Position numbers and translations under genes: made by a program. This document shows positions 10,501 to 20,155 of a stretch of 64,000 nucleotides of DNA, piece by piece. Source of the stretch: Polaribacter filamentus (GTDB taxonomy: Bacteria > Bacteroidota > Bacteroidia > Flavobacteriales > Flavobacteriaceae); NCBI RefSeq assembly GCF_002943715.1, contig NZ_MQUA01000013.1:2493501-2557500 (forward strand). Direction: 5' to 3'. Under the pieces are notes generated by a model. It did not search any database. It saw nothing but the letters and a program-made list of their open reading frames with translations, and was not told where the DNA came from. Numbering within the stretch: the first letter of the stretch is position 1; the number at the start of each line of letters is the position of its first letter.

Positions 10501-11848
10501 TAAAATGAAACCTAAGTTTGTAGAACAAGCTGCTGCAAATGGTCATGATGCCGAAAAGTTAGAAAAAATTTGGAAAGATTGGGAAGCCTTTGCTAGTTAT
10601 GCTTTTAACAAATCTCACTCCACGTGTTATGCTTGGATCGCCTACCAAACGGCATATTTAAAAGCACATTATCCCGCGGAATATATGGCGTCTGTGTTAT
10701 CAAATAACATGAATGATATAAAGTCCGTTTCGTTCTTTATGGAAGAATGTAGAAGAATGGGATTGGCTGTTTTAGGTCCGGATTTAAATGAATCTTATTT
10801 AAAATTTTCTGTAAATAAAGAAGGTGCTGTTCGTTTTGGAATGGCTGCCGTTAAAGGTGTTGGCGCATCTGCTGTGCGAGCAATTATAGAAGAAAGAAAA
10901 GAAAACGGAAATTATACTTCTATTTTTGACTTGGCAAAGCGTGTAGATTTAAGAGCAGCCAACAAAAAATCTTTTGATAGTTTGGTGAAAGCGGGTGCTT
11001 TTGATTCTTTTGAGGATACGCACAGAGCACAATATTTTACGGTGGATGAAAAGGGCATTACCTTTTTAGAACGCGCTATGAAATTTGGAAGTAAATACCA
11101 AGAAAACGAAAATTCGGCTCAGGTTTCTATGTTTGGCGAAGCATCAAATATCCAATTTCCAGAACCAGACATTCCTACGTGTGAAACTTGGGGAACGATG
11201 GAACTTTTATCGCAAGAAAAAGAAGTCATCGGCATTTATATTTCTGCGCACCCTTTAGATGATTTTAAAAATGAAATGATTTTTTGCAACGCAACACTCA
11301 AAGATTTTAAAGGCGATTTGCAAAAAATTGTAGGTAATAATTTATCTTTTGCAGGTATTGTAACCGATGTGCAACACAGAGTTTCAAAAGCAGGAAAAGG
11401 CTGGGCTTTATTTACCATTGAAGATTATGCTGATAGTTATGAGTTTCGGGTTTTTGGTGAAGAATATTTAAAGTTTAAACACTTTTTTGTCCCCAATTCA
11501 TTTTTATTTATCAGAACCACCATTCAGGTTGGTTGGACGAGTAAAGAAGGCGTGGTTGGTGAACCTAGAATGAAATTTATAGATTTTAAATTACTGCATG
11601 ACATTATGGATGAACTCTGTAAAAAAATTACCATCAAAATTTCTGTGGATGCTATCAACGAAAAAACAATTTTAGATCTAGAAAGTATTTTAAAAAACAA
11701 TCTTGGTAAACAAAGCTTAAAATTTACTATTTGGGATGCCAAAGAAAAAATTGAAGTGAATTTACCAAGTAGAAATACGAAAGTAAAAATCTCAAATGAG
11801 CTGTTATCAATTTTAGAAAAACAACAGATCAATTTTAAATTGAATTAA
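7511..11848 (+). CDS. dnaE: DNA polymerase III alpha subunit with fused N-terminal proofreading exonuclease
   Basis: A 1445-residue replicative polymerase, longer than the ~1160 residues of E. coli DnaE because a DnaQ-like DEDDh 3'-5' exonuclease occupies residues 1 to ~200. Exo motifs are FDTETTGLP near residue 5, GQNLNFD near 97, and HNATADVEATT near 175. A PHP domain follows, with H264 and H266 in LHNHTQYS. The polymerase palm carries GRGSAAGS and catalytic Asp residues 673, 675 and 677 in PDIDIDFDD. Fingers, a helix-hairpin-helix region and a C-terminal OB fold follow. Polymerization and proofreading thus sit on one chain. I believe this fusion occurs in other Flavobacteriia. No dnaQ is seen nearby. 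Confidence 0.97.
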   Translation: MYLIFDTETTGLPKSWNAPITDTDNWPRCVQIAWQLHDEMGDLIEHNDFLIQPDGYNIPYDAERIHGISTELAQEQGISLDKSLELFNEALSKTKFIVGQNLNFDLNIMGCEFHRLGIESILSSLPILDTCTEKTALMCQLPGGRYGKFKLPTLTELHNHLFGVGFGEAHNATADVEATTRCFLELIRLHEFTKEQLDVDANYFKNYSEKNPKSIQLIGLKHINLKKESDKIRKRLDKLKDTENTKSTSVGLSELKDIQFSHLHNHTQYSVLQSTMQISQIVAAAANDNMPAVAMTDTANMMAAFHFVAAILNHNKTAETPIKPIVGCEFNVCEDHRNKSVKDNGYQIVLLAKNKKGYHNLAKMSSIAFVDGFYYVPRIDREIIKKYKDDIIVLTGNLYGEVPSKILNLGEVQAEEALLWWKEEFKDDFYIELMRHNQQDENIVNETLLKFSKKHDVKIIATNNTFYLEKKDANAHDILLCVKDGEKQATPIGKGRGYRYGLPNNEYYFKSTEDMKKLFADLPEAISNIQEIVDKIEIYTLAREVLLPAFDIPEKFQSEEDKVDGGKRGENSYLNHLTFVGAKKRYGEITESIKERLDFELSVIEKTGYPGYFLIVEDFIREARNMDVAVGPGRGSAAGSVVAYCLWITNIDPIQYDLLFERFLNPERVSMPDIDIDFDDEGRGRVMDYVINKYGSNQVAQIITYGTMAAKSSIRDTARVLDLPLFEADRIAKLIPNIKLQNIFGNDEKSKDKIAGLRSEEKVMVEELRSMSFGNDLTSETINKATILEGSVRNTGIHACGVIITPGDITNYVPVALAKDSNMYVTQFDNSVVESAGLLKMDFLGLKTLTLIKDTVKIVKAKHNVDLDPDSFPLDDDKTYELFQKGETVGVFQYESPGMQKHMRSLKPTVFADLIAMNALYRPGPMEYIPSFIQRKHGTEDIEYDLPAMEEYLAETYGITVYQEQVMLLSQKLANFTKGEADVLRKAMGKKQISVLDKMKPKFVEQAAANGHDAEKLEKIWKDWEAFASYAFNKSHSTCYAWIAYQTAYLKAHYPAEYMASVLSNNMNDIKSVSFFMEECRRMGLAVLGPDLNESYLKFSVNKEGAVRFGMAAVKGVGASAVRAIIEERKENGNYTSIFDLAKRVDLRAANKKSFDSLVKAGAFDSFEDTHRAQYFTVDEKGITFLERAMKFGSKYQENENSAQVSMFGEASNIQFPEPDIPTCETWGTMELLSQEKEVIGIYISAHPLDDFKNEMIFCNATLKDFKGDLQKIVGNNLSFAGIVTDVQHRVSKAGKGWALFTIEDYADSYEFRVFGEEYLKFKHFFVPNSFLFIRTTIQVGWTSKEGVVGEPRMKFIDFKLLHDIMDELCKKITIKISVDAINEKTILDLESILKNNLGKQSLKFTIWDAKEKIEVNLPSRNTKVKISNELLSILEKQQINFKLN

Positions 11849-11849
11849 A

Positions 11850-12205
11850 ATGCTACCGAGCTACCAAAACAGTGCAGATTTATTGGTAAATGTAACTGAA
11901 AACAAGCTATATAGTAAGCTTATAGAACAGCTTAATAAAGATTTCCATTTGGCAAATTTTGATTTTCATCTCTCTGAAAATAGTACTCCTTTAGCTTTAA
12001 AAAAGGAGCTTAAAAAAGTGATAAAAATTTAATACTTAACGATTTTAATACTTATAATACTCTTTTATACATCGTTGATATTTCTGAAGAAAGCATAAAA
12101 AAAATAGAATCCTCAGATGTTGATATCTATTCAGAGCATATCGTTTTTTTAATATTAAAAAGAATTTGGAAAAAAGTATGGTTTAGAGCTAAATATAATA
12201 GCTAA
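11850..12205 (+). pseudogene. Small conserved-type flavobacterial protein, split by a -1 frameshift
   Basis: The first frame (11850-12032) gives 60 residues ending in KKVIKI. A second open frame continues the same kind of protein from about 12026 to the stop at 12203-12205, with LYIVDISEESIKKI and ending LILKRIWKKVWFRAKYNS. Adding one A to the A5 run at 12023-12027 joins them into 118 residues. The ATG follows the dnaE stop by 1 base. The join looks natural and both parts keep good codon structure, so the break may be a base-calling error. I do not know the function. Confidence 0.6.
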
Positions 12206-12280
12206 TTGAATAAATGAAAATGAATAGTACAATAAGACAAAAAGTAAATGCTTGTTTTTGTTAAATATTTTAAACTATAA

Positions 12281-13594
12281 ATGAAACAAGATAAAAATGG
12301 CCTTTGGGTAAGTTGGAACGAAAATCTTACGCACAACTACAAATCCCTTTATAAAATTACTTCCGAAAAAGAATTACAAGAAGTAATAGCATCATCAGAA
12401 AAAATTCGAGTTTTCGGAAGCAAGCAATCTTCAGCAGATATTGCTTCTGGCGCAGAAACTTTAATTGATAGTACTTCTTACAATAAAATTTTATCGTTTA
12501 ACGATGCAGAACTAACAATTACAGTGCAATCCGGTGTAATTTTAGGGGATTTATTGGAAGCTATTGAAGCAAAGGGTTGGTGTATTCCTTGTTTACCAGA
12601 TATTAATACAGTTACGATTGGTGGCGCTTTAGCAACAGGAACTCATGGCACGAGCGGAAATTTATTATGTGAATACATCACAAATTGTAGCATTATTTTA
12701 GCGGATGGTTCTGTAAAAGAAATAACTGTTAAGGATGAATTAATAGACGCTGTTAGAGTTTCTTTAGGTGTTTTAGGAGTGCTATCTGAAATCACTTTTA
12801 AATGTGAACCAATCTATACATTACATATAAAAGAAGGCCCGGAAGCAGATAAAATTTGGTTGCATAAAATTGAAGAACGCCTACAAAAACACGATTTCCT
12901 GAGAATTTTATGGCTTCCTCATACTGATAAAGGCTATGTAATTACGGGTGATAAAATTAATTCAAATACAGACATTAAGGAAAATCTAGGTCCGACTTAT
13001 TTAAAACATCGACGAACTACTTCTAAAATATTATATAAATATACCCATATTTTTCCTTGGTTTACTGCTATTGCAAACAAGCTTTTATACAGAGGTTTTT
13101 TTAGCTCAACTAAAGAATATAAAGGTTCCTTATACCAAGCTACTGTAACAAAATCTAGAGGTTCTACTTTAGAATTAGCAGAATGGACCATTGGTTTGGA
13201 TAAATTTTCAGAAGTCTTTGAAGAGTTAAAAACAGAAATTAACAAATGGAGTAATAAATCATTTATTCATATTCCTATGGATATTCGTTTTGTACATAAA
13301 GACAAATCTTGGTTAAGTTATGCGTATGGCAAAGATATTGTTACAATGGGCTGCGTTTCTAGAAGTGCTGCTACCGCAGATACGTATGAAGCTTTTAAAA
13401 GTATTGAAAATATTTTTCTTAAACATGGTGGTAAACCTCATTGGGCAAAACGCTTTATGGCTAAAGATGCAGAACTTTCTAAAGTCTATGAAAAATGGGA
13501 TGATTTTAAATTGCTAAGAAGAAAATTAGATCCAACTAATAAATTCTTAAACCCTTATTTAACTGAATTATTCAACGAAAAACAAGAGAATTAA
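12281..13594 (+). CDS. FAD-dependent sugar-1,4-lactone oxidase-type protein
   Basis: A 437-residue flavoprotein. Residues ~35-200 form a PCMH-type FAD-binding domain with VFGSKQSSADIA, the loop LPDINTVTIGGALATGTHG, and SLGVLGVLSEITFKC. The C-terminal half matches the ALO-type (arabinono/gulono-lactone oxidase) domain, including HIPMDIRFV and a terminal LDPTNKFLNPYL. Members oxidise aldonolactones or alditols with oxygen; the substrate here is not determined. Its stop overlaps the start of the HAD gene by one base, so the two are co-translated. Confidence 0.85.
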   Translation: MKQDKNGLWVSWNENLTHNYKSLYKITSEKELQEVIASSEKIRVFGSKQSSADIASGAETLIDSTSYNKILSFNDAELTITVQSGVILGDLLEAIEAKGWCIPCLPDINTVTIGGALATGTHGTSGNLLCEYITNCSIILADGSVKEITVKDELIDAVRVSLGVLGVLSEITFKCEPIYTLHIKEGPEADKIWLHKIEERLQKHDFLRILWLPHTDKGYVITGDKINSNTDIKENLGPTYLKHRRTTSKILYKYTHIFPWFTAIANKLLYRGFFSSTKEYKGSLYQATVTKSRGSTLELAEWTIGLDKFSEVFEELKTEINKWSNKSFIHIPMDIRFVHKDKSWLSYAYGKDIVTMGCVSRSAATADTYEAFKSIENIFLKHGGKPHWAKRFMAKDAELSKVYEKWDDFKLLRRKLDPTNKFLNPYLTELFNEKQEN

Positions 13595-14244
13595 TGGTGT
13601 TTCCCAAAGGATTTTTATTTGATTTTGATGGCGTTATCGTAGATAGTTTTGAGAGCCATTATTCGGCTTGGACTTCTGCATTTAAAGAATTATTTGATAC
13701 CAAAATAGCGCCATTACCTAAACGTCATATTGGGAAATCGCCGATGATAATTGCCGAATATTTTTGCAGTGTTATTGGTAAAGAAGTACAAACTGAAGAA
13801 TTATTTTTTCTAAAGGATTCTCATTTAGACACTCATTTTAAAGTACCAAAATTATTGCCTGGAGTTGTAGAATTCACTTCTTTTTTATCCGAAGAAAAAA
13901 TCCCTTACGGAATTGCCAGCAATGCTACAAAACAGTTTCTAAAAAATAGCATTCATCATTTAAACTTAAACTTCACCACTGTTTTTGGGGTAGAAGATTA
14001 CGTAAAGCCAAAACCTTCTCCAGAAGCCTATATTACATTAGCAAAAGCATTGGGTTTTAAAAATAATGATTTTAAAGATATATGGATTTTTGAAGATAGC
14101 TTAACAGGCACAAAAGCTGCAAAATTAGCTGGCATGATTCCGATAGGAATTTCAACTCAATATAACGAAGAAGAATTGAAAAAAGCTGGCAGTGTTTTGG
14201 TCTTTCCTACTTTGTTGGAAGCTTATGAATACTTGACGAAATAA
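13594..14244 (+). CDS. HAD-superfamily phosphatase / beta-phosphoglucomutase-like hydrolase
   Basis: A 216-residue HAD hydrolase. Motif I is FLFDFDGVIVDSFESH (nucleophile and acid/base Asp), motif II is PYGIASNATK, motif III is the Lys in VKPKPSPEAY, and motif IV is WIFEDSLTGTKAA. The helical cap lies between motifs I and II, as in the beta-PGM/GPH subfamily, which act on sugar phosphates or phosphoglycolate. Overlap with the lactone oxidase stop suggests both act on the same carbohydrate-derived compound; substrate not determined. Confidence 0.88.
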   Translation: MVFPKGFLFDFDGVIVDSFESHYSAWTSAFKELFDTKIAPLPKRHIGKSPMIIAEYFCSVIGKEVQTEELFFLKDSHLDTHFKVPKLLPGVVEFTSFLSEEKIPYGIASNATKQFLKNSIHHLNLNFTTVFGVEDYVKPKPSPEAYITLAKALGFKNNDFKDIWIFEDSLTGTKAAKLAGMIPIGISTQYNEEELKKAGSVLVFPTLLEAYEYLTK

Positions 14245-14351
14245 TTTTTATCAGATATTTTTAAAAATAACATTATCCAATCGAAATAAAAATTATTTTT
14301 CTATCAGCCTATTTTGGATTCTTGTTTTTACAGGAATGACCAGCAAAAAAA

Positions 14352-15245
14352 CTAAGATGTAACCTCTCTAAAAAGCGTTTCTAAACTTTTATTGTTCGCC
14401 TTTAAAGCAAGAATCTTTAATCCGTTTTCTTGGGCAAAATCAAAGATTTTAGGACGCATGTCTTCTTTACTTTCAAAAGTGATGGACCAACTATTATCTT
14501 TATTATTTTTACAAGAAACAATATTCTTTAATTGCTGAATAAGTTGCTCTTCGATTTTAGAATTAAAAGTAACTTCTATAATTTGTTGATTGTTTTGTTT
14601 TAGTTCAGTTAGTTTTTTATCAACCAAAATTTCGCCTTTTTTAATGATGATAACTCGATCGCAGATAGCTTCTACTTCTTGCATAATATGAGTAGAAAAT
14701 AACACTGTTTTTTCTTTGCCTAACTCCTTAATCAATTCTCTAATTTCTACAATTTGATTTGGATCTAAACCCGTTGTTGGCTCATCTAAAATTAACACTT
14801 TTGGATTGTGTAAAATTGCAGCTGCCAAACCCACTCTTTGCTGATATCCTTTAGATAATTCATTGATTTTTTTATGTGCTTCCTCGGTTAAACCAACCTT
14901 TTCTATACAAGTTTCTATTTCATATTTATCAACTTTAAAAATTGATGCTTGAAATTGTAAATATTCACGCACATACATATCTGTATATAATGGATTGTGT
15001 TCTGGTAAATACCCAATTATTTTTTGTGCTTCTATCGGATTTTTTAAAACATCAATTTCATCAACAAAAACTTGGCCTGAATTTGGCTTTATAAATCCTG
15101 TTAAGATTTTCATCATCGTTGATTTACCAGCTCCATTCGGACCTAAAAATCCAATAATTTGTCCTTTATCCGCAGAAAAAGAAACTTCATTTAATGCTTT
15201 CTGAGTTTTATAAATTTTTGAAATAGCTATTACTTTTATTGACAT
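14352..15245 (-). CDS. gldA: Gliding-motility-type ABC transporter ATP-binding protein (GldA-like)
   Basis: A 297-residue ABC ATPase. Walker A is GPNGAGKST, the Q-loop region is GYLPEHNPLY, the signature is LSKGYQQRVGLAA, Walker B is VLILDEPTTGLDPNQ, and the H-loop lies in LFSTHIMQEVEA. Residues ~220-297 are a C-terminal accessory domain. It closely resembles GldA of Flavobacterium johnsoniae as I remember it, the ATPase paired with the GldFG permease. No gldF or gldG is adjacent in this window, but gldA is often unlinked. Assignment to GldA rather than another drug/lipid exporter ATPase is from sequence resemblance. Confidence 0.8.
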   Translation of the reverse strand: MSIKVIAISKIYKTQKALNEVSFSADKGQIIGFLGPNGAGKSTMMKILTGFIKPNSGQVFVDEIDVLKNPIEAQKIIGYLPEHNPLYTDMYVREYLQFQASIFKVDKYEIETCIEKVGLTEEAHKKINELSKGYQQRVGLAAAILHNPKVLILDEPTTGLDPNQIVEIRELIKELGKEKTVLFSTHIMQEVEAICDRVIIIKKGEILVDKKLTELKQNNQQIIEVTFNSKIEEQLIQQLKNIVSCKNNKDNSWSITFESKEDMRPKIFDFAQENGLKILALKANNKSLETLFREVTS

Positions 15246-15292
15246 TCTTTAATTGTAGTTAGTTTTACTTTCTGAACGAAGTTATTACTTTT

Positions 15293-16062
15293 TTAGTGCA
15301 TAGAAGTAACAGATTCTTCACGAATTTTTCTAATACTTTTCATCCTTGACCAAGCAATCTTGTGACGTTTTTTATACAACCACAAACAGCCTAAATCTAA
15401 TAAAAAATAGAAGAAACTAATTCCACTTGGCGGATTATGACTTGGCAAGAAATCAAAAACTCCCCAAGCTGTAGTTGGCCATTTCCAGCATAAAAAATTG
15501 GTGCCAATTATTTCTAAATAGGCAACAGAAATATACATGGTTACATAAAAAAGACGTTCTCTTGGTTTGTTTCTAAGGATAAAGAGTGTGGCAATTGTTA
15601 ATACAAAACCAAAAACATCATTTTTAAAAATTAAAAAATAGTGGCGTATATAAAAATGAAAATTGAAAAAAATTTCTCTAACTTTATTCTGTGTTTAATG
15701 ATTGATTTTGCTTTCGAAAAATACAAAACAGCGACATACACTAAAGCGTGACCTGGAGGCACATAATGGGGCACATTTTCTAATCTGTACGTATACATTC
15801 CTAATCCAATTGACAACAAATATTCGCCCAAAACGGCAATGATTACGGCGGTAATCATTTGTTCTTTTACTCTTCTATTTACTTGTGAAAAAGCGATTAA
15901 AAACCCAATAAACATGCTAATATTAGCATAAAACTGAGCGTTTTCAGTAATTTTTATCATATAAAAACTATCTAAAAACAAACCAAAAAATATAAACAAA
16001 AAAAGAGCTCCCAAACTTTTAAAAGCAGCAATGAAGGGAGATTTAGTAGCTAATAAACTCAT
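15293..16062 (-). pseudogene. Polytopic membrane protein, split by a homopolymer frameshift
   Basis: Two reading frames make one protein. The N-terminal frame (15631-16062) ends IYATIF; the C-terminal frame, open from about 15640 leftward to 15293, continues LIFKNDVFGF, then LTIATLFILRN and YLEIIGTNFLCWKW. Adding one base to the A6 run at 15633-15638 gives an unbroken 256 residues. The product has about six hydrophobic segments, with motifs FSQVNRRVKEQM and PHYVPPGHALVY. Function unknown to me. The exact family-like continuity across the join suggests an intact gene with a sequence error. Confidence 0.65.
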
Positions 16063-16089
16063 ATCGTAAAAATAAGTAAACTAAATAAA

Positions 16090-16118
16090 AAATGGCTCAA
16101 TAAAGAGCCATTTAATTA
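16090..16118 (-). terminator. Rho-independent terminator of the outer-membrane barrel gene
   Basis: A 9-bp perfect stem (AAATGGCTC / GAGCCATTT) with a 6-nt loop. On the minus strand it is followed by a T-rich run, and it lies about 240 bases past the stop at 16355. The 292 bases between 16063 and 16354 hold nothing else I can name. Confidence 0.7.
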
Positions 16119-16354
16119 TATTTAAAATCATTGTTGTTCGATAAAAGACTCAAGACCGCTTCACTTTTAGAACTAAGAAGGAAGACTAGATTCCTACTAG
16201 CTCATAAATAAATCTTAAAACGAAATTGTTTCCTTTATCGATAAAATTATTTTAAAAAAGCAAGGTCTCCTCTATAAAATTCGTATCTCTTTTATTTCAA
16301 AAAAGTTTATCAAATTAAAAATATTTTTAATCGGACACTACTTTAAAATAAATA

Positions 16355-19140
16355 TTATAGTTGATAACGAACTCTTAAACTTAAAAATCTTGGTAAAATA
16401 AATCGTTCATTTATATTAAATGAAATAATATTTTGATTTACAGAAACCTCCGAACTTGTATCTAATAAGTTACTACCTACCAATTCGTATTCGAACTTGG
16501 CATCTCTATCTTTTCTGTAGGCTAAACTAGCATTCCAAATTTGAAACGAATTAATAACACTACCTTCTTCACGCGTTTCATTATAAGAAAAATCTGATTT
16601 TACGGTTAATGAATTCCAGATATAAGCATCAAAATTAATAGAAGGTGCATGCGATACTGTTTTTCTATCTTCTGCTCTTGCCGTGGTGCTTTGGTCATTA
16701 AAATTCAGATTATAGCGCAAACTTACATTGGGTGCTTTTATAAAATTAGTACCAATGCTTGAATTTAAACCTCGTGAGATGTTTTGATTTGTATTTTCTT
16801 TAAAATTGATAAATTGATAACTTTTAGTATATGAAAAATTACCTCCTAAACTCATTCTAATTTTTTAATTGTTTTACCGATACGCGCAAAAGCATTTAGA
16901 TTCTCGTTATCTAAAGGCGAATTAAAATTTGTACTACTAGAAACTACAGAGTTTGGTTGAAAAATAGTATTTCTATTTACCTGATCTGCCGTTTTTGTGT
17001 AACTTACTCTTGCAAAAACATTACTCGCATTAAATAAGTTAAAGCTTCTATAGAATAAACTTAAATTATGCAAACTAGCATTCACTAAATCTGAGTTTCC
17101 TGCAAAGAAAGAGTTATAACTATTTGCCACAATACCTCTGGCAATTTGATTTACATCTGTAAAGTTTACCTCTTCTTTGTAAGTAAAGGTTAAACTTTCA
17201 CTTGTTTTAAACTGCGCAACAACTTGAAATTCTGGTAAAAATTTCTCAAATTTATCCTTAAAAAATTCTGTACCATATTGAGTATTATTCGAATTATAAG
17301 AATGTAATGTAAAACCTGGAGTGAATGTGAAAATACCATTTTTTAGTCGATATCTTACTCCTGCATAAATATCTGTAAAGTTATATTCTGTGTCGTTCGT
17401 AGTTTTATTATAATCTCTATTTGGATTTGGATTTGGGACTGGATCAGGAATAACATCTGGACTTGGATCTAGGACAGCACCATTATCCAAAAGTTGATAA
17501 AAGCGAGAATTAAAGTTTTGAGTGCTCAAAATCGTACCTGCAACAAAGTTTAAATTACTTTTTTTATTTAAAATATAGTAGTAATCTAGCTTGGCATCTA
17601 ATTGATTTGATTTTACACGTCTATCTTGTTCTAAGTCGTAATAGGTTAAATTTCTATCTAAACCTAAAGCTATTGCAGCATCATCAAAACCATCTCTATC
17701 AGTAAGATTTGGTTCATTATTATTATTGGGATCATTTTCTAAAGAAGCAATATAAAAAGGATCTTCATCTTGTAACAAATGTTTTACTTCTAAAGCAAAA
17801 ATATTGTTCTCGTTTGCTGTATAAAAATAACTTAAATCTTGATTTATAGTAAATGGAGTTGAACTTTCGTTTTGAGTAATATCACTTAAAACAAATGAAT
17901 TGACAGCATCCGTTTTAAACTCATTAGAAAAACGACCAGCCACATTATAGTTTAATTGATTCCTAAAATCTTTTTTATAGGCTGTGCTAAACTTAAATAA
18001 ACCTGTATTGCTTGTTTGACTTGTTTGATTATCAACAATGTCATCTAGAGTATTTGGATCTACATAATCAATATTCTTAATATTTCTTTGTCCGTTGCTA
18101 TTACCAGACCAAATTAAAAAACCGCTTACATCCAGTTTAGGATTTGGCGAATAACTAAAGTTTAAAGCACTTAGCTTTGTTTCAATTCTATTTGCATTTC
18201 TTGCACCTGCGTTTAAGAAACCGATTCCTGCATCTGCGATATTTATGTTTGTTCCGTTTGATGGACTCTGACTTTGAAAGCTTCCTCCAAAACCTCTAGC
18301 ATCATTTCTACTTAAAACAACATCGCCAATATTATTTAAATCACCAATAAAATTTAAAGTGTATTTAGGTGAATAATAAAATAATTTTGGTTGAAATAAA
18401 TACAAACCAGTATCTCCAGAATCTCCTGCACCACCCGTAACATCTCCAAACCAAAAATTCTTTTTACCTTCTTTTAATTTGATGTTTATTGCAACTCGGT
18501 CTTGATTACTTTGAACACCGCTTAACTGACTTACATTAGAGTAATTTCTTAAAACCTGAATTTTATCTACGGCACTAGAAGGTATATTTTTAGACGCTAA
18601 TTTAGTGTCACCACTAAAAAACTCTTTACCATCTATCATTATTTTTTCTACTTTTTTGCCCTCCACTTCTATCTCTCCTGCGGCATTAATTTCTACTCCT
18701 GGTAGTTTTTTTAAAACGTCCTCAAGTTTACGTTCTGTACCATTTTGAAATGAATCTGCATTATAAATAATCGTATCTCCTCTAACAGTAACTGGCATTT
18801 TAGAGACAATATTAATTCCGTCTAAAGAGTTATCATATTTTAAAATGATATTTTTAACAATATCCTCAGACTTCGTTTCTAAAACAAAATCTGCCGATTT
18901 CATACCAACATAACTTATTTTTACATCAAAAGTAGCGTTTACACCAAGCTCTAATTTGTAATTTCCTTTTGCATCTGTAAATCCATAAGAAGCCATTTTT
19001 TTTGTAACTTTATTGATCGCTAAAACATTTGCCATTTCTAAAGGTTCACCAATACTATCTTTAACAACACCGCTTAGTTTAAGTTGAGCATTCATAATAA
19101 ATGTAACCATAAAAATGGGTAATAGTAGTAATTTTTTCAT
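16355..19140 (-). pseudogene. TonB-receptor-like outer membrane beta-barrel protein, split by one frameshift
   Basis: The N-terminal frame (16852-19140, 762 residues) starts with a signal peptide ending MNAQ, then a carboxypeptidase-regulatory-like domain (~residues 20-110) and a plug-like region with DVLKKLPGVEINAAGEIEVE and KIMIDGKEFF. A long barrel follows. The frame ends IGKTIKKLE, and the barrel goes on in another frame from MSLGGNFSYTKSY to the C-terminal Phe/Tyr-rich strand LSLRVRYQL. Adding one base to the T6 run at 16861-16866 (plus strand) restores 928 residues, normal for the outer-membrane barrel family of TonB-type receptors. It follows a GLPGLI gene, a recurrent flavobacterial pairing. 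Ligand unknown. Confidence 0.8.
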
Positions 19141-19174
19141 CTATAAAATTTGATTTATTTTTTGTTTCTGAATA

Positions 19175-20047
19175 CTAATTTCTTCCTCTACTTCCTCTAC
19201 CACCTTGAAAATTCTGTCTCATTTCTTCCATCTTAGTTTTAACGGTTTCGTTATACTTCTCTCTCGTAATTTCTTTTCCTTTTGATGGTGCTTCTATCAC
19301 CTCTTTTTCTGATGGATTCAAAATAATTTCTGTGCATAGAATTGTAGTTCTACCTGAATTAATTTCTAAGATTAAACCTGGCAAACCCCAATGTTCACCT
19401 GGACCATTATTAACCGGTATTTGTGGTGTGTACCAAGCAACAACTTCTATTTGTTCTGGTCTTTCGAATTCTTCAGAAACTTTTACAACATTAGATGAGT
19501 CTTTTTTTGCTTCACCTTTTTTATCTTCATCATTTCCTCTTCTTCTCATGTTCGTCCAATCTGTAGGATCGGCATCTTGCATTAAAGTAGCTTTAAAACA
19601 AGTATAGTTTCCTATTTGTTTGGTCTCGCTTCCTAATTCCCATTTAGGAGTCTCCATTTTATCAGAAACTAAAAACTTTTTACCAAAAAACTCTGTCTCT
19701 TCTAGCGCTATTAGATCTTTTGTGTTTTTATATTCCACAGAACTACCCGCCATCATAGCCATAAATCCAGAACCTCCTCCGGCCGTTGGCGACGCTAATT
19801 GTTCATCCTGCTTATAGATAGATGAAGTTTTATCAAAAGATAATATGAATGTTTTTTCTAAGATAGATTTCATTCTGTCTGCAATTTCTTTTTTTCTAGC
19901 TTCCGTCATTTGTCCTCCTCCACGACCGCCAAAACTGCTCATATCCATGGTCGTTTTAGACATATAGATTGCTTTTCCTTGAAAATCTTTTTGTGCAAAT
20001 GTGGTAACCGTTAAAAATGCTATAAATAGCGTAAAAATTGATTTCAT
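19175..20047 (-). CDS. GLPGLI family secreted protein
   Basis: A 290-residue exported protein of the Bacteroidota GLPGLI family, named for a motif seen here as HWGLPGLILEI at about residue 230. The start at 20047 is chosen over the in-frame ATG 24 bases upstream because MKSIFTLFIAFLTVTTFAQ is a complete signal peptide. Other family features are FILSFDKTSSIYK, a WELGSETKQIGNYTCFKA segment, and VAWYTPQIPVNNGPGEHWGL. The C-terminus is Gly/Arg-rich (GGRGSRGRN). It lies 34 bases upstream of the barrel gene on the same strand. The molecular function of the family is not known to me. Confidence 0.88.
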   Translation of the reverse strand: MKSIFTLFIAFLTVTTFAQKDFQGKAIYMSKTTMDMSSFGGRGGGQMTEARKKEIADRMKSILEKTFILSFDKTSSIYKQDEQLASPTAGGGSGFMAMMAGSSVEYKNTKDLIALEETEFFGKKFLVSDKMETPKWELGSETKQIGNYTCFKATLMQDADPTDWTNMRRRGNDEDKKGEAKKDSSNVVKVSEEFERPEQIEVVAWYTPQIPVNNGPGEHWGLPGLILEINSGRTTILCTEIILNPSEKEVIEAPSKGKEITREKYNETVKTKMEEMRQNFQGGRGSRGRN

Positions 20048-20130
20048 AAATTTTGTTTTAGTTTTCGTCAAAAATAATCTTATTATATAACGTTAGACTT
20101 TGGAAAATTAAAAAGTTACATGGGCTTTTT

Positions 20131-20152
20131 AAACTTTAACAAACTTTAACAA
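20131..20152 (-). promoter_or_regulatory. Tandem TGTTAAAGTT repeat upstream of the GLPGLI gene
   Basis: Two perfect 10-bp units in direct tandem (TGTTAAAGTT on the minus strand) lie 84-105 bases upstream of the GLPGLI start. Their 10-bp period places both half-sites on the same DNA face, as for OmpR/PhoB-class regulators. The same TGTTAA core with the same period occurs at 21421-21450 before the two-component genes. Confidence 0.45.
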
Positions 20153-20155
20153 AAA

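Noticed and set aside
12012..12032. Programmed -1 ribosomal frameshift in the small gene after dnaE
   Set aside because: No canonical X-XXY-YYZ heptamer stands in the right phase and no strong downstream structure is visible; a missing base in the A run is simpler.
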